64,000 bases of DNA from the NCBI GenBank assembly GCA_021904315.1, contig CM038913.1, positions 5,641,958 through 5,705,957 of the forward strand, written 5' to 3'. Under the pieces are notes generated by a model, which was not told where the DNA came from, ran no database searches, and worked only from the letters and a program-made list of their open reading frames with translations. Below are positions 34,610 to 46,426 of this stretch, piece by piece; the first letter of the stretch is position 1, and the number at the start of each line of letters is the position of its first letter. The DNA comes from Sphagnum magellanicum (taxonomy: Eukaryota > Streptophyta > Sphagnopsida > Sphagnales > Sphagnaceae). A program made the position numbers and the translations under genes.

Positions 34610-36859
34610 CTATGAAACTGGTTCGCACTGGCTCACATCAGAATTGGCCTCTGGCAACGAACTTATCACAGGGTCAGGAAATGACTTAAGCACCTGCAAC
34701 AGGTGTGGTGCAGATGGATTGCTTAGCCAGCTTTCTTTCACCTCTTTTTTCCATGTCCACATTTGTACAATATTAGCCACTGCTTGAATTGGAAACCACA
34801 AGATTGTTTTAGCTGACATGATGGTTGCAGAGAATTGAATGCAGTAAATAAGGGCAGCAGTGATGATGGTGGGGGGGAGAGGTAACCTGATAAAGATGCC
34901 ATGATGCAAATGCATCAGTTGCCGCATACAACAGTTGCGGTTGTGACAATGGGTCAGCTTCCCAGTCTCCAGTTCGAATGCTTTGCACTTTCTCAACCTG
35001 TTGATACAACCAACATTTGCAAGACTGGTTTCAAATCATCAGTGTCTTTGCATTCTGTAAGTGGCATTTTGCCTCAAAACCCTTAAACCCTAATTTCTTC
35101 CCATGGACATAGGAAAAAGCACAGCATTCTCCTCCAATGTATTTCCTAGTTCAGGAATAGTCATGCAAGCAAGCACAAGAGAACACACATCTCTGATCCA
35201 ATACATAAGATGATCATTATCTTTCTTCCAGTAGTAAAGGAAACAATGTGCCTTACTTTCAATTGAGAAAAGATCACCAGACCTGCTTACACGTTAGCTC
35301 CTGTGCAAGACTGGAGAGACTCCACTGCTTGACTGCATGTGGGCCACTTGTGAGCTTTGTATTAGCAAGGATGGAGAGGTCCACCAGCCCATGTGTCCAG
35401 ATCTGATAGTCTTGTTGCAGCTTTGCAGCATCTCCATGTATACCTACCCCAACCTGTCAATTCTTAGGTCAGATTCTGCAGGTGCATGTAAAGAATCTTT
35501 TGCACATAAGATGAAGACATGCATATGAGGATCTAGGGGTGGGGGGCAGACAAACAGAGAGAAGGATCTGTCTTAAACATAGCATGAGACAGAACTGCTT
35601 TCCAACAATGTGATTTTACATCTTCAAGTTGTCAGATGCAAAGCTCATATTATGTTTTCAGGTTGTCAGACGCAAATCTCCGCACCTCATTAAGGATTTG
35701 CAACATTGACAGGTTGTACATTGCAAATTGATTGGACTTTGTGGGGATAGTATTGAAGGTGAAATTTTCTTTGCTGGAAAATAGAGAGTGATGAGAACCA
35801 CCTACCTTGAGAATGGTAGAGTCTTGTAAGATGCTAAGAAGGGAAGGAGGGATGCCTGAGTGTTTGATATGCATCACATCACATCGGCTTGCTTCCAAGC
35901 ACAGTTGCACAACAGCAACCTTCCCTGCTCCTTCCCCTGGAGAAATCTCTTTCCAAACAATGATTCTTAGAATCAGATCATCATCATGCACATCAAACAA
36001 CAATAAAATTACACACAATCAACAATCTGTTCCCTTGCCAAACAAGAACTTCAAACCCTAATCAGAATTGGATTGAGTTTTTACCTACCTCTCTGGAATG
36101 AAGCTTTCCATTCGGTGTCAAACCCCATGGCCACTTCTGCTGCTGTTGCTTCCTGTCTCTTCCCTCTTACGATCTCCAAGATCTCTTCTGCTGCCATATT
36201 TACCTCTGCTTCTGACTTGCTGTACACTATGCGACCCTTGAACTGCAGCAATGGCAACTTGCTTTTCACCTTGCCTGCGGAGAGAGATTGCTAATCCGTA
36301 ATGACATTTTTCACAAAATCAATCATATGTTGCAGAGATGGTGAAATGCTAGCAGCAATTGTTTACCTGCATTTGTTGTTTGCCATGGAACTGTGAGCTG
36401 ACTTAGATTAGTCTGTCCCCAAGCTGCTGGCAAGGATCTGCGTTGCCTCTTTGTGTGACCGAAACCTCCTTCACATTCTCTCGCTGCTGCTGCGGCATTA
36501 TTTGTTTCTCGCTGTCGGTCATCACTCGTGGCAGCGACAACCTCTCTCCATCCTCCTGCTCCTCCTCCATAGGGCTCTCTGAGCTCACATCCTCTTCGAC
36601 ATGGCGTTATTGTGGTTGCCAAAGGTTGCTTGGAGGAAATCACGTCATGTGCACTCTCAGGGGTGGTTGTCTGTTTTGGACTCTGTGCCCCTTGTGGATC
36701 TCTTCTGTCACCTGCTCCAACAAGAGCGTCTGAAGAAGGAAGAGCAACAACACGTCTTTGAGCGGAAGCAAGTGCAAGTTCAATGGCAGCCCATTCAATG
36801 GAATCCACCCATTCCATTTCCATCACCATAGAGTTCTCCTCCTTCTCCTCGTCTCCCAT
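34610..36859 (-). CDS. WEX: Werner syndrome-like 3'-5' exonuclease (WEX type, DEDDy)
   Basis: This is a stand-alone 3'-5' exonuclease related to the nuclease domain of the WRN helicase. The plant family member WEX is linked to post-transcriptional gene silencing. Six exons join in frame: 36859-36367, 36274-36089, 35936-35806, 35453-35283, 34997-34887 and 34693-34610, 1176 nt in all, 391 residues. The DEDDy residues are visible: GFDTEW (Asp217, Glu219), VGVGIHGDAAKL (Asp278) and LLYAATDAF (Tyr351, Asp355). Between them lie KVAVVQLC, VMHIKHSGIPPSLL and the KQWSLSSLA block. The N-terminal 165 residues are acidic then low-complexity and not conserved by eye, making this longer than the Arabidopsis protein (288 residues). 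No helicase domain follows. The start is the first ATG in frame after the CT-rich leader. The acceptor of exon 3 could alternatively lie a few codons upstream. Confidence 0.92.
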
Positions 36860-37345
36860 CTCTTGTATGATTTTTCCTTCTAACTCTTCACTGTTTCTGT
36901 GTGAGAAAACAGCTCGTCCGTGCAATGCCGTTGCACTGTGTGCTCTTACATCTTCTCCTTCTCAGATCAGATCTGGTATGTTTAGGGTTGTGATCTTCTC
37001 TTCTCGACTCAAAGCTTTTTGCAAGATGTCATCAATGTAGTAGCTTTGTGACTTTCCCATGTGCAAGATTTTTCCAATTTCAGATTGATGAGAGAAAATT
37101 GTCCATCAATGTTTTGCTAGAATATTTTTCCTTGGGATCTTCTTCTTCTTCTTCTAAACTCTAAACCCTAAACTGCTCGCTGCCCATGCTCGTTATCTTT
37201 TCTTGTGTGTGTGTGTGTGTGCGTGCGTGTGAGAGAGGGAGAGAAAGGGACCTGCAGTCTGAGAGAAAGCGGTGTCAAAATGCTTCCTGAATTCTGAGCT
37301 GCTTTCTCAATTGTTTGCATTTCTTTCATGTACAGGAGAGTTCTG
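36860..37345. other. Exonuclease 5' flank with microsatellites
   Basis: This stretch probably holds the 5' leader and promoter of the exonuclease gene on the - strand. A TCT run lies at about 37138-37155 and a GT run at about 37204-37230. An aaccctaaac (telo-box-like) word lies near 37163. Confidence 0.45.
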
Positions 37346-37627
37346 ATGCAGTTGGGAGCAAACTATGGCAGTTTCTACAACTCTTTTGATCAAGAAAATC
37401 AATCACCTGCTGCAGGCCACCACCCTCTGCACAACTGCATTCAATTCATGCCTCTCTAGCAGCAAAACTCTTCCTACCATCATCGCCATCATCACCAGCG
37501 TCATCATCATCAGGAAGAGAATTATTTGTCTTTTAGTGTTTTCAAAACTACTACAATCAAAATGATGATGAGGATGATCATGCAGGAAATGATCAAGTGC
37601 TGCTGCATGGATTCTAGACCAAGAAAG
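37346..37627 (+). pseudogene. Possible broken His/Gln-rich first exon of a regulatory gene
   Basis: From the ATG at 37346 a frame runs 94 codons to a good donor (aag then gtaaga at 37628) with one internal TAG at 37457. Before the stop it reads like a regulator N-terminus (YGSFYNSFDQENQSPAAG). After the stop it is His/Gln-rich (SSYHHRHHHQRHHHH). A shift of one base near 37535 would instead give an acidic Asn/Asp-rich continuation. This composition is typical of transcription-factor tails. No DNA-binding domain was found downstream, so identity is unknown. It could also be a fortuitous frame in an expressed non-coding RNA. Confidence 0.25.
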
Positions 37628-38639
37628 GTAAGAAAAAACACAAGTTTCTGTTTCATAGCAATGTCATTTTGCTATAAGATATGTGCAAACCCTAGATGTG
37701 CCACTATTGGGTATGCATTTTACTTCAGTATGCAAACCATAGAATGCACCAACGTTTTAGAGTGTGTGCATTTCTTTCAGTAGACTCTAATGGAAAATGT
37801 ACAAATGTGTCTTCAGCTATGCACTGGTCAGCCTAGGTTTCTGTACTCTGTTTTCCATGTGCTATAAAGATACACATTCCTTGTGGAAAATGAACCTCAA
37901 GTCTAAGAGAAAGCAATACTCTTGTGTAAATTCTGTTGTTTTGCTACCAATGTACCAAACTGCATCCCCTGGCACAAGATGTCCAAGTCACAGATTTGAG
38001 CCTTTCTAAAGGTGGAGAAGCATGAACAGAAATCAACATATATATGTGTTCAGGGTGCAGCTGAAGAAGCCAGTTGTTGGTGGCAACTAGGGATGCTGTT
38101 GGACATGGAACTGGCACTCTACAGGCCGCATTCTGGAACAGGGCATTCCTTGACTGATCAAGATCATCAAATCTCACACTAGTTGTGGTATCCAAAGGCC
38201 ACAACATTTGCTGTTGAGCCCAACATCTTTGTTGTAGCAGCAAATGCATTGCCTTCAAATGTGAACATGGGGTAACATACCTCACTTTCCTACATCTCCC
38301 AAGATTTCAATGCACAACATTTGTTATTTCTCCACAATGGAAAATACAATATATTCCATGCTTGGAGTTAAGGAACTGAAAGATGTTTGCTAACTCTGTT
38401 TGCAGCCAACATGATCTTCCTCTTGATCTTCCTCTCATGCTGCAACAATATTCAATTCCATTGGCCTATGTTTTTAAACTACATTTGCAAATTTTAAATA
38501 ATGTTTTTGGAGATTACTTGTGTTTAATCATCAATCTCTATCTATGGACAACAATGTGTTGAATTAGCACATAGGTCTTGCCCCATTTTATTGATATACT
38601 TCAATAACGTACATCATGTAGGTGTTTAGCTTATTGTTC
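37628..38639. other. Stretch without a recognised gene
   Basis: Neither strand gives exons that can be joined to the broken frame upstream. Sequence composition is similar to the gene-containing region up to about 38450 and then becomes AT-rich. Confidence 0.35.
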
Positions 38640-39130
38640 AGATTTTGTGTTTTGAGTTTGAGTTTAGGGTTTTACTGTTTTTGGGTTATGGTTAGCTTTT
38701 ACATGTTTAAGTTTTAGGGTTGTGCTTCATGGGTTACCCTTTTAGGGTTCGAAGTTTAGGTTTTCATGTGAGGGTTTAAGATTTTGTGATTTGAGTTTAG
38801 GGTTTAAAATTGACAGTTTATAGTCTATGTTCAACTTTTGAAGTTAGTGGTTTTAGGGTTTAGACTTTCCAGATTTAGGGTTTAAATTGAAGGTTTAGGT
38901 TTTTATGGTTGGAGTTTAGGGTTTAGGGTTTAGATTTTTAGGGTGTAAGCTTTTAAGGTTTTCAACTTATGGTGGGTTTTGGGTTTTAATGGTTCAGGGG
39001 TAGTATTTAAAAGTTTTAGGGCAAAGTTTAGAGGTTTAGGGTTTAGGTTTTGGTGATTTGAACAAGTTTAGTGTCTAAGGCTTTAGGGTTATCTTAGGGT
39101 TTATGATCTAAGTAGCTAGGTTAAGGTTTA
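38640..39130 (+). repeat. Degenerate interstitial telomere-like (TTTAGGG)n array
   Basis: About 490 bp is rich in ttagggttt words with irregular spacing, which is the plant telomere heptamer TTTAGGG on the + strand in diverged form. At least fifteen tagggtt words occur. It lies far from any chromosome end as far as this window shows, so it is interstitial. Confidence 0.75.
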
Positions 39131-41270
39131 GACTTCCAGTTAGAAAACATTGTATATCGTGAAATAATAATGTTTCCAATAGCATAATAAAAATTTAATA
39201 TTTAAAAACGTCTAAATTGGATTGTAATGCATGAATGCTTAAGGAATTAATGATCATTATTTACTTTTCAGTTTATTTTTTGGCAACATCTTAAAATTTT
39301 GTATTTAGTTTTGAATAAGATGACTTGTAATGAGGAAGTCCATGGGATTTTGATTTTGGAATTTTCCTGAAACATTATTAAAAATTTATTCTTGTGGTTG
39401 TGTTTCATTTATTTTGTTTGAAACCTTAAAACCCTATGCCTTAGACTCAAACCTTTGAACCCCTAATCCATCCTTCCAAAACCTTTTCAACATAATATCA
39501 AAATTCATATTACAATGCCAAGTGAGAGCAACAACAAACATTATTAGGGCACTATTATTACATGTTTAGTTTTCTCTTTGTCCACATGAAACCAAAATAC
39601 CTCCTCCATTGTAAATAGCCCAAAAAAACAAAAATCCCAACCCAAACACCCCCTATCCCCCCACCTCATAAAAGAATAAAAATAAAACTTTTCTAAGTGC
39701 ATGTCCAACCTTTCTCATCGGTTGCATGAAAATCCTACTTTTAAAACTCTTTGTCATCATTTTTGACTTGGGTTAACACCCCCCAATCATGAATTGGGGT
39801 ATTTATTGTGTTTCATCTTTTGTCAACATTTTCATTCATTAATTGTAATAGTACATCCCAACTATTTGTTCTTGTAAAATATGATATGAAATAAATTAAG
39901 ACTTTAGTTGTTTTGAAAAAAAATATTGATTATATCATAAGAAAATTTCCTATTAACACTAGTCAATTGTGTTTGTGTTGATTTTCAATGTGAAAATGAG
40001 AACAATGGTCTCAAATGACCAAAACAAATGGTTGAATAATTGTATTATTTATAATATTTATCAAAAACCAAAGCATAAAGTTGAAAACATTTTTTTTGCA
40101 CACACACATGTTCTAAATTATACACATAATCAAATATAGATGTTTTTAGTCCATCATTTTTATTTACATTTGCAAGAATTGCAAGATCTTATTAGTTTTT
40201 TTTCCTTATTGGAACCTACACATTTACATACGAAGGTGTGCAACAAAATCTTGCAAAGTTTTGATTATTATGTTAGGATGAACATCTTAGCATGTATATG
40301 AACTTATATTCATAATTTCTTTTTGAAAACATCAACAATTGAAGAATTCTCATATGTTATTCATGACAATACATTTTATAAAAGATTAAAATATGTTTGA
40401 TTTTATGATTCTTCCATGTATCCCATATTGTTCCTATCCTTTAAATTGGAATTTTTGCACAAATGCAAAACATGCCGTTATTAAATGTATTTTAAAAAAT
40501 TCATTAAGTATGTTATTAATAATATGATTCCTCAATGTTAAATCTAATAACTTATTAAAATACATTTCTTTTGTAAGTTGTGTATATATACAAACATGAT
40601 TTTTCAAATCCATGTTTTTTAGTGAAATGAAAAAGAAAAAAAATAATGTGATTTAAATGCATAGGAGATTTAATAATTAAACCATCATGTCAAAATCCTT
40701 GAGAAGCTAAAACAATAACACAAATTTTTAGCAATGTTTGAATTTAGTTTTTATACTTAATAATTACCTTTTTTATTAATTATACATTTTACATAATGTT
40801 AATTTTTAAAAATTAATAATAAATTTTTATTATCATTTTCAAACTACAAAATGACAAATATTATCATCATGTTTGTTAAATGTCTAATTTTTGCACAGTT
40901 AATAACATTTTTTAATTCTGAAAATTTGATTTGTATTGTTGTAATGTGATGGGTAATCAAATAAATTGTTGTGTTGTGAGAATTGAAAAAAAAATCTATT
41001 GTTGAAACATAGTATATGATGTCATGCACTTGAAACATACTTGGATGACATTTATCCATATAATCACATCAAGCATTGAACTTTTAGGTTTCACATGCAT
41101 GCCCTTGTTCATGCAAACCATATTTTTTCTTTGTGAAACTACTAGAGTCTTACACAAGCAATCTTATGTCTAGTTATTGCAATGATCAATAGAAGTATAA
41201 TTTTAAGGTTGAATAAAAATCTTATGGCAAACTTTGTAATCTTAACATTAGTACCAAATGCGTTATGTGT
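39131..41270. other. Gene-poor AT-rich stretch
   Basis: I see no gene, array or element with clear limits. Homopolymers and short AT repeats dominate. Confidence 0.4.
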
Positions 41271-41378
41271 AAGGTAACGCCCCAAGAGTGGGGCGTCACT
41301 AAAATAAGGACTCCCAAGGCGGAGCTGAGAAGGTTCTTATTTTGGTAATGCCCCAACTCCATAGGTGTTGCCTAATGT
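41271..41378. mobile_element. 108-bp foldback element with GC-rich arms
   Basis: The left arm (aaggtaacgccccaagagtg, then gggcgtcactaaaataagga) pairs with the right arm (aggttcttattttggtaatg, then ccccaactccataggtgttgcct). The left arm itself contains the palindrome acgccccaagagtggggcgt at 41276-41296. The spacer is about 20 bp. The GC-rich arms stand out in an AT-rich setting. It is likely a small foldback or MITE-type element. Confidence 0.55.
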
Positions 41379-41920
41379 AAAATACAACAAAAAATTTATA
41401 TAAAAAAATAGGGGTGAACATTTCATAAAATGGAATGCATGTTGTATTGTTGTGTGGTGGTTATTTTATTTTACAAAATGCCTGCCATGTTATTATGTTT
41501 TATAACATATTTTCCAAATTCACTGAGAAATTTGGAACAATGTTTTTTGTTTGCTTTCCAACTTTTTAAATTCATAATACCTTTCAGGATCATCTTTAGC
41601 AACCTTTCCTAACAATTAACTTGTGTTTAAAAAATCGAGATTTTAAGAAGGAAGGTGAAACTTTTGAAAGAAGGTAGAATGACATTTTTAAAAGATTTAT
41701 GTTTATCATACTAAGCAAGGTGTGGTTGCTAGGTTTCAATTTCCCCTTAGATCTAAATGACATTTCACTAGTTCTTTACATCCCCAAGTACAAAACTTGA
41801 CATAACATTAACTCACATCACACCACCCTAAATCATATTTGTATCATCAAACAATGGATATTTTTGTGTTTCATTGGGATCCTATGACTCATATTGCCAT
41901 TGTTATTATTGTTTATTCAT

Positions 41921-41956
<36 letters not shown>

Positions 41957-43640
41957 TAGGTACATTCCAATTGTTGGAACTTGATAACTATATTATCAAG
42001 TTAAAGGTATTGGAACCCAACTCAAACAATGTATTTACAAATTGACCTAAATATATAAATTTTACTCATGCAATATGCATCCTTGTTGTATAAAAGATTT
42101 ATTTTTTCCACCTATAGATTATTTAGATATATCCGAAAACTATTGTCCACCAATTTCAAATACATACCCTATGCAAAAATGCGCATGTGCAACTTTGGGG
42201 GCATAGTTAATAATATGTGTTGGAGAGGCAACCTAGTTTAAAGAACTCAAAAATAAATAATTTAATTAAATCTAAAAAATAAAATATATATTATTTATTA
42301 TAATTATTATTTTACTCCAAATATGTTTTCAAGTTCACATTTGATAAAATCTAAAAAAAGTGTGAACTATGTACATTTTAGAGAATGCTAGAGTCCAAAA
42401 ATAAATAATCAACATTTTAATTATATAAAGAATGTAAACATTTACAAAAAGTTTCTTAAAGTTCTATTAGATGAGACTATCGTTCAATTGGTTAGTTTAG
42501 ATTGAATTTTTTCTCTAAAAATGTAGCAATATATATACCACAACCATCATATGTTCTCTCAACACAAAGTAAGGAGACAAAAATCTAGTACAACACAAAT
42601 AGAGAGAAAAGTTAAAAAATTAGTAAGTCTTTGGGTAAATTTTTAATAATTGTGTTTTATCCAACATACTTAATTCTTTGCCTTCTATTGAAAAATTATG
42701 AGGTTGTGAAAGAAATGAATGGGACACTTATATCCTTCATTTGTGGTGACCTTGTTATTGAACATGTTATTCTCAACATTTTGTATTATGTATCATTGAC
42801 ATTTTGGAAATCAAGGCCTTCCCCATTTTTGGAACCCAAGGATGTGAAAACTGATAAGTGGTTTCACCTCCAAAACTTCAAAAATCTAATGACATTGAAT
42901 GTCACTTGCTGAGATCCAATTAATCATATCATGGAATGGACTAGTGGGAATTGGAAGCGTTCAAATCTTGTAAGATAATTAAAATCTCTTGAATTCAATA
43001 TTTACTAAGAATTACGCAAATGTCTTTAGGCCTAATATTTGGCACACAATCTTCCATTCCTATTAATGTGCATTTGAAAAACATTTGACCATAATCTATT
43101 GAGTAATTAAAGTGTTCAATGCACTATTTGATTTTGTCGGAATGGGGAAGGTAATTTGTCAAACAAACATTGTTATTAAAGATAACACATTGTTATAACA
43201 AAATGTGTTAAGGTTCCATGTGACAAAATGAATGAGTGGGTGAATAATTCTTATACATTGGCAAATGTTAGACTTGCCATGATCACATGTTTGATGTCCA
43301 TTGAATGTGAGGTGTTGAGGGAATTGGGAATTAAAGGATCGTTATGTGATCACGAGGGTTGTTTCAATACAAGAAGGGTAGATGTTTAGGGTTAGTAATT
43401 CATCGTAGTGTTTATCTTTCCTCCCTTTGAGGTGGTGGTCAAATGCATCACGGAACCAATGCATCTCAACAAGGAACCAAACTTGACAAAGTAATTTTTG
43501 AATTATAAAATCAAGGAATTATGTAACTAGCTATGCCTTTCCCAAGGGACAATGGGGTACATTTTGGAAAGCTCAAGAAGGCTATTAAAATTGCTCAAAG
43601 TTCCACTTAGTTTCTATGTGATTTTTATTTGGTATGAAGT
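41379..43640. other. Non-coding stretch with a (TA)n microsatellite
   Basis: A perfect AT run lies at 41925-41954. No gene is supported. The later part may contain decayed retrotransposon sequence leading to the RNase H-like relic that follows. Confidence 0.4.
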
Positions 43641-43770
43641 GATAACACTTCTTTTGGTACTATAATTTCATGGAGATTTGGTGCCATCCCAATGTCCAAG
43701 CAACAACAATTGATCTACTCTTGTGTAATTGAGGTAAAAGAGCATGTTGTCTCAAGCATAATTACGTTGT
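43641..43770 (+). pseudogene. Possible Ty1/copia RNase H relic
   Basis: One frame reads a G-x-I-I-S-W pattern (FGTIISWRFGAIPMSKQQQ), then a Ser and spaced acidic residues (CVIEVKEHVVSS). This has the order of the copia RNase H block, G-x-x-x-S-W...K-Q...S-x-x-E-A-E-Y. Stops lie immediately upstream (a TGA seven bases before), and no integrase or reverse transcriptase is visible nearby. The match is weak. Confidence 0.3.
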
Positions 43771-44577
43771 TGACCTCCTCTCTTGAAATTGAGTTTGGAG
43801 TTGGATTGTAATGTCAAGATTTGTAAAGCCAAAAACATTCTAACTCTAATAACAATCTTGTTTACTCAATAATAATCAAATGCTACTTTATGCAAACACC
43901 CAACTCCCTAGCTCACCCTATACACCACCATATGCATGTATATTTATGTATGAATGTGTGTGTGCATGTATGATAATGGTTGAAATTTCCTATTCCCAAC
44001 AAGGTTGCAAATTTCTGATCTTGTTAATATTAATAGCCATATGGCGTTTGTAGCTAGACATGAGTGTTTAGGGTTTCACAATGGTAAGAAAGAAGCTTCC
44101 ATTCATGTTGAAGCGGGCCAAAAAGTGTTTTAAATAGCAAACAATTACCCAAACAAGATTGAGAAGCATCTATACTATGTCAAATGCACTATTCTTTTGT
44201 ACTTCAATATATTTCAAAGACATCATTGCATTTGTGACATCATGGATTTTGATTGCCAATAGATATATTGTAATTAACATGGCGATAAAACAATATTCAC
44301 ATATAGTAGCCAACAAAAGTGATTGAGAGAACAATTCCAATATAATGTCAATTATATTGAGTTTGTGTGATTTGCGAGTGTAAGCATTTGAAAGTTCTTT
44401 CAATATGGTTCAAGTGGGACCCTAGGATACTTGAAATAAAATTGTTTCACCACTACAACACAGACAAAGCCACAATTTTGCAATGGAATAGATTTAACAA
44501 CTTTATGTTAACATGATAAAATGCTAAGCCCTAAATATTGACAAAGAGTAGGCAAATGAGGCTAATTAACAATGTAC
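43771..44577. other. Non-coding stretch
   Basis: No gene or element is recognised between the possible RNase H relic and the small gene on the - strand. Confidence 0.4.
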
Positions 44578-46426
44578 TTAAGGTGTAGATTTCTTTCGAG
44601 TTCCAGACTTAATTTCGGCTGCCTTTTTAGCAGTTTTTTTAGCTGCAATTAACTTTGCTTGATTTTCCATCTTTTGTTTCATGGGTATATAAACTGGAGG
44701 TTTCCTGGGGGGTGGAGGCAACATCATTTGGAATCGAACTTTAGCTTCTGTGTATACTGCAAAGTCGTCTAGTTTATGAAAAAACTCGTGATTTACTTTT
44801 TCTACCTGCAAACACATCAAGGGGACCCATCAATTAGTTGTGTAATTGGGTATATGATCATATCAATTGTTAGAATCAAGTGATACATTAAATTTCAAGG
44901 CCCAAAGCTCAAACAACCTTCTTCCAAGCACAAATTGCACATGATCATTCAACCAATATCACCAACTCACTCAATAGCCCATCTACATAATTTTGGTTGT
45001 AGAACAATATTGGCACATATGAAAAGTTGGAGACAAATTAAGAAACAAATGGGGAGGGTGTGGCATACTTTTTTTGAATCAAATTTGTAATTGGTATGGG
45101 AATGACTCTCCAATTTCCTTTTGTAGATGCAATAGCCTGCGTTAATTCTTCGCCATAAATTCTATAAAACAAATCATAAACAAAAAAAATTACATAAAAA
45201 ATCTTTGTTTATGTTCACTGTAAAACTTATCAGCATATAATTTTGGTCTATGGTGAGAGACTGTTGGTGAAAATTTTGCATTTGGTTGAATTTACTAAGT
45301 ACCTCAAAACCTAATATATGCATGGTGTGCAAAAGCAAGGGATACATAGAATGCTTATACCCAAAATAAGACAAAACCCTAAAAGATTTGTGAATGAGCT
45401 TTGCTGAATCAATAGTAACTAAATGGGTCAAAAACTAATTAATAAATGTGTGTGAAGAGATGGGAACCTCAGGCATAGTTCTTTAAGGTCTAATCTTGCA
45501 AATTCCAAGAGTTTGCATTGAGGAATATTGTTGGAATGACAAAACCTTCATGAAGTCTCACATACAATAGAGTGTAACTCAATTAATTATCAAGACCAAA
45601 CGGCTATGATAACACACTCCCACAACCTAACCCATGAATGGAAACGTGTGCAATTTTTGCATTTTTGCAAAGCTCTATGAAATCGTCAATTGTGCACACA
45701 CACCACCTCTCTTTCTTTCAAAATTGGTGATGTTAAAAACATGGGTGCAATTGTATAACTTGGTCAACAAAGTTAGTTTTCAAATATGGCAGTACTGGGT
45801 AGTGTTCACCTTGCAAGTTTCTTGTCATTTTCAAACCCAATATCAGCTGCAAATTCTATCACATACTCATAGGTTGAAATTTAGATTACTATATGTAGCA
45901 ACTTACTTCTCCAATGAATATAAATTGGGATGTCATTTAGTATTGTGTGCACGAGGATTTTGAACATTTATTGTGTTGGTTATACATGCAAATGTATCTT
46001 CAACAATTGCAAGAACTTTTAAGATATGGCCATGGTGTTGAACTTGTAGCTAGACACACATTTTTGTTGCAATGTTAGTCTTATGGTCTACCCTATTGTA
46101 TGTAATTGAAGTGTATAATGAAGATTAAAAAAAGGGTCAACATCTTTAAAGCCAAACCAACCCTACCTCAAGTTCAAAACCTTGCACATTTGTTCCTTGA
46201 ATCCCTAACATCCCTAATCATCATCGTGATGGTCATCATACCCATCCTAACATTTTTGAGCTTTTGCACCCAATGTACTTTCATTCTTCGATCGATTGAT
46301 GAATGGGATTGAATAGAATTAAAGTTGTGGGTAGGTAATAGAAAGTTTTACACATACCAATGACAACTCCTTCAATAGTTTTACATCAGCCTCTGATTGA
46401 TTCACTATGTATCTTACTCGCACCAT
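44578..46426 (-). CDS. Unrecognised small basic protein, three exons
   Basis: Three exons join with phase 0 introns: 46426-46358, 45161-45069 and 44805-44578, giving 129 residues. The first exon starts at an ATG (MVRVRYIVNQSEADVKLL) and ends at a good gtatgt donor. The acceptors are ttttatag and tttgcag. Only this frame stays open through all three exons. The middle of the third exon has a proline run (LPPPPRKPPVYIP), followed by a Lys/Ala-rich basic tail ending in GTRKKSTP. No transmembrane segment or signal peptide is seen. I do not recognise the family. The consistent phase and ordinary splice sites support a real gene; the middle exon is the least certain because another frame of it also looks protein-like. 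Confidence 0.5.

Noticed and set aside
37365..37565. 66-codon open frame starting MAVSTTLL
   Set aside because: It is a shadow of the His/Gln-rich frame, hydrophobic only because of the CAT/CAC repeats read out of phase, and has no donor in frame.
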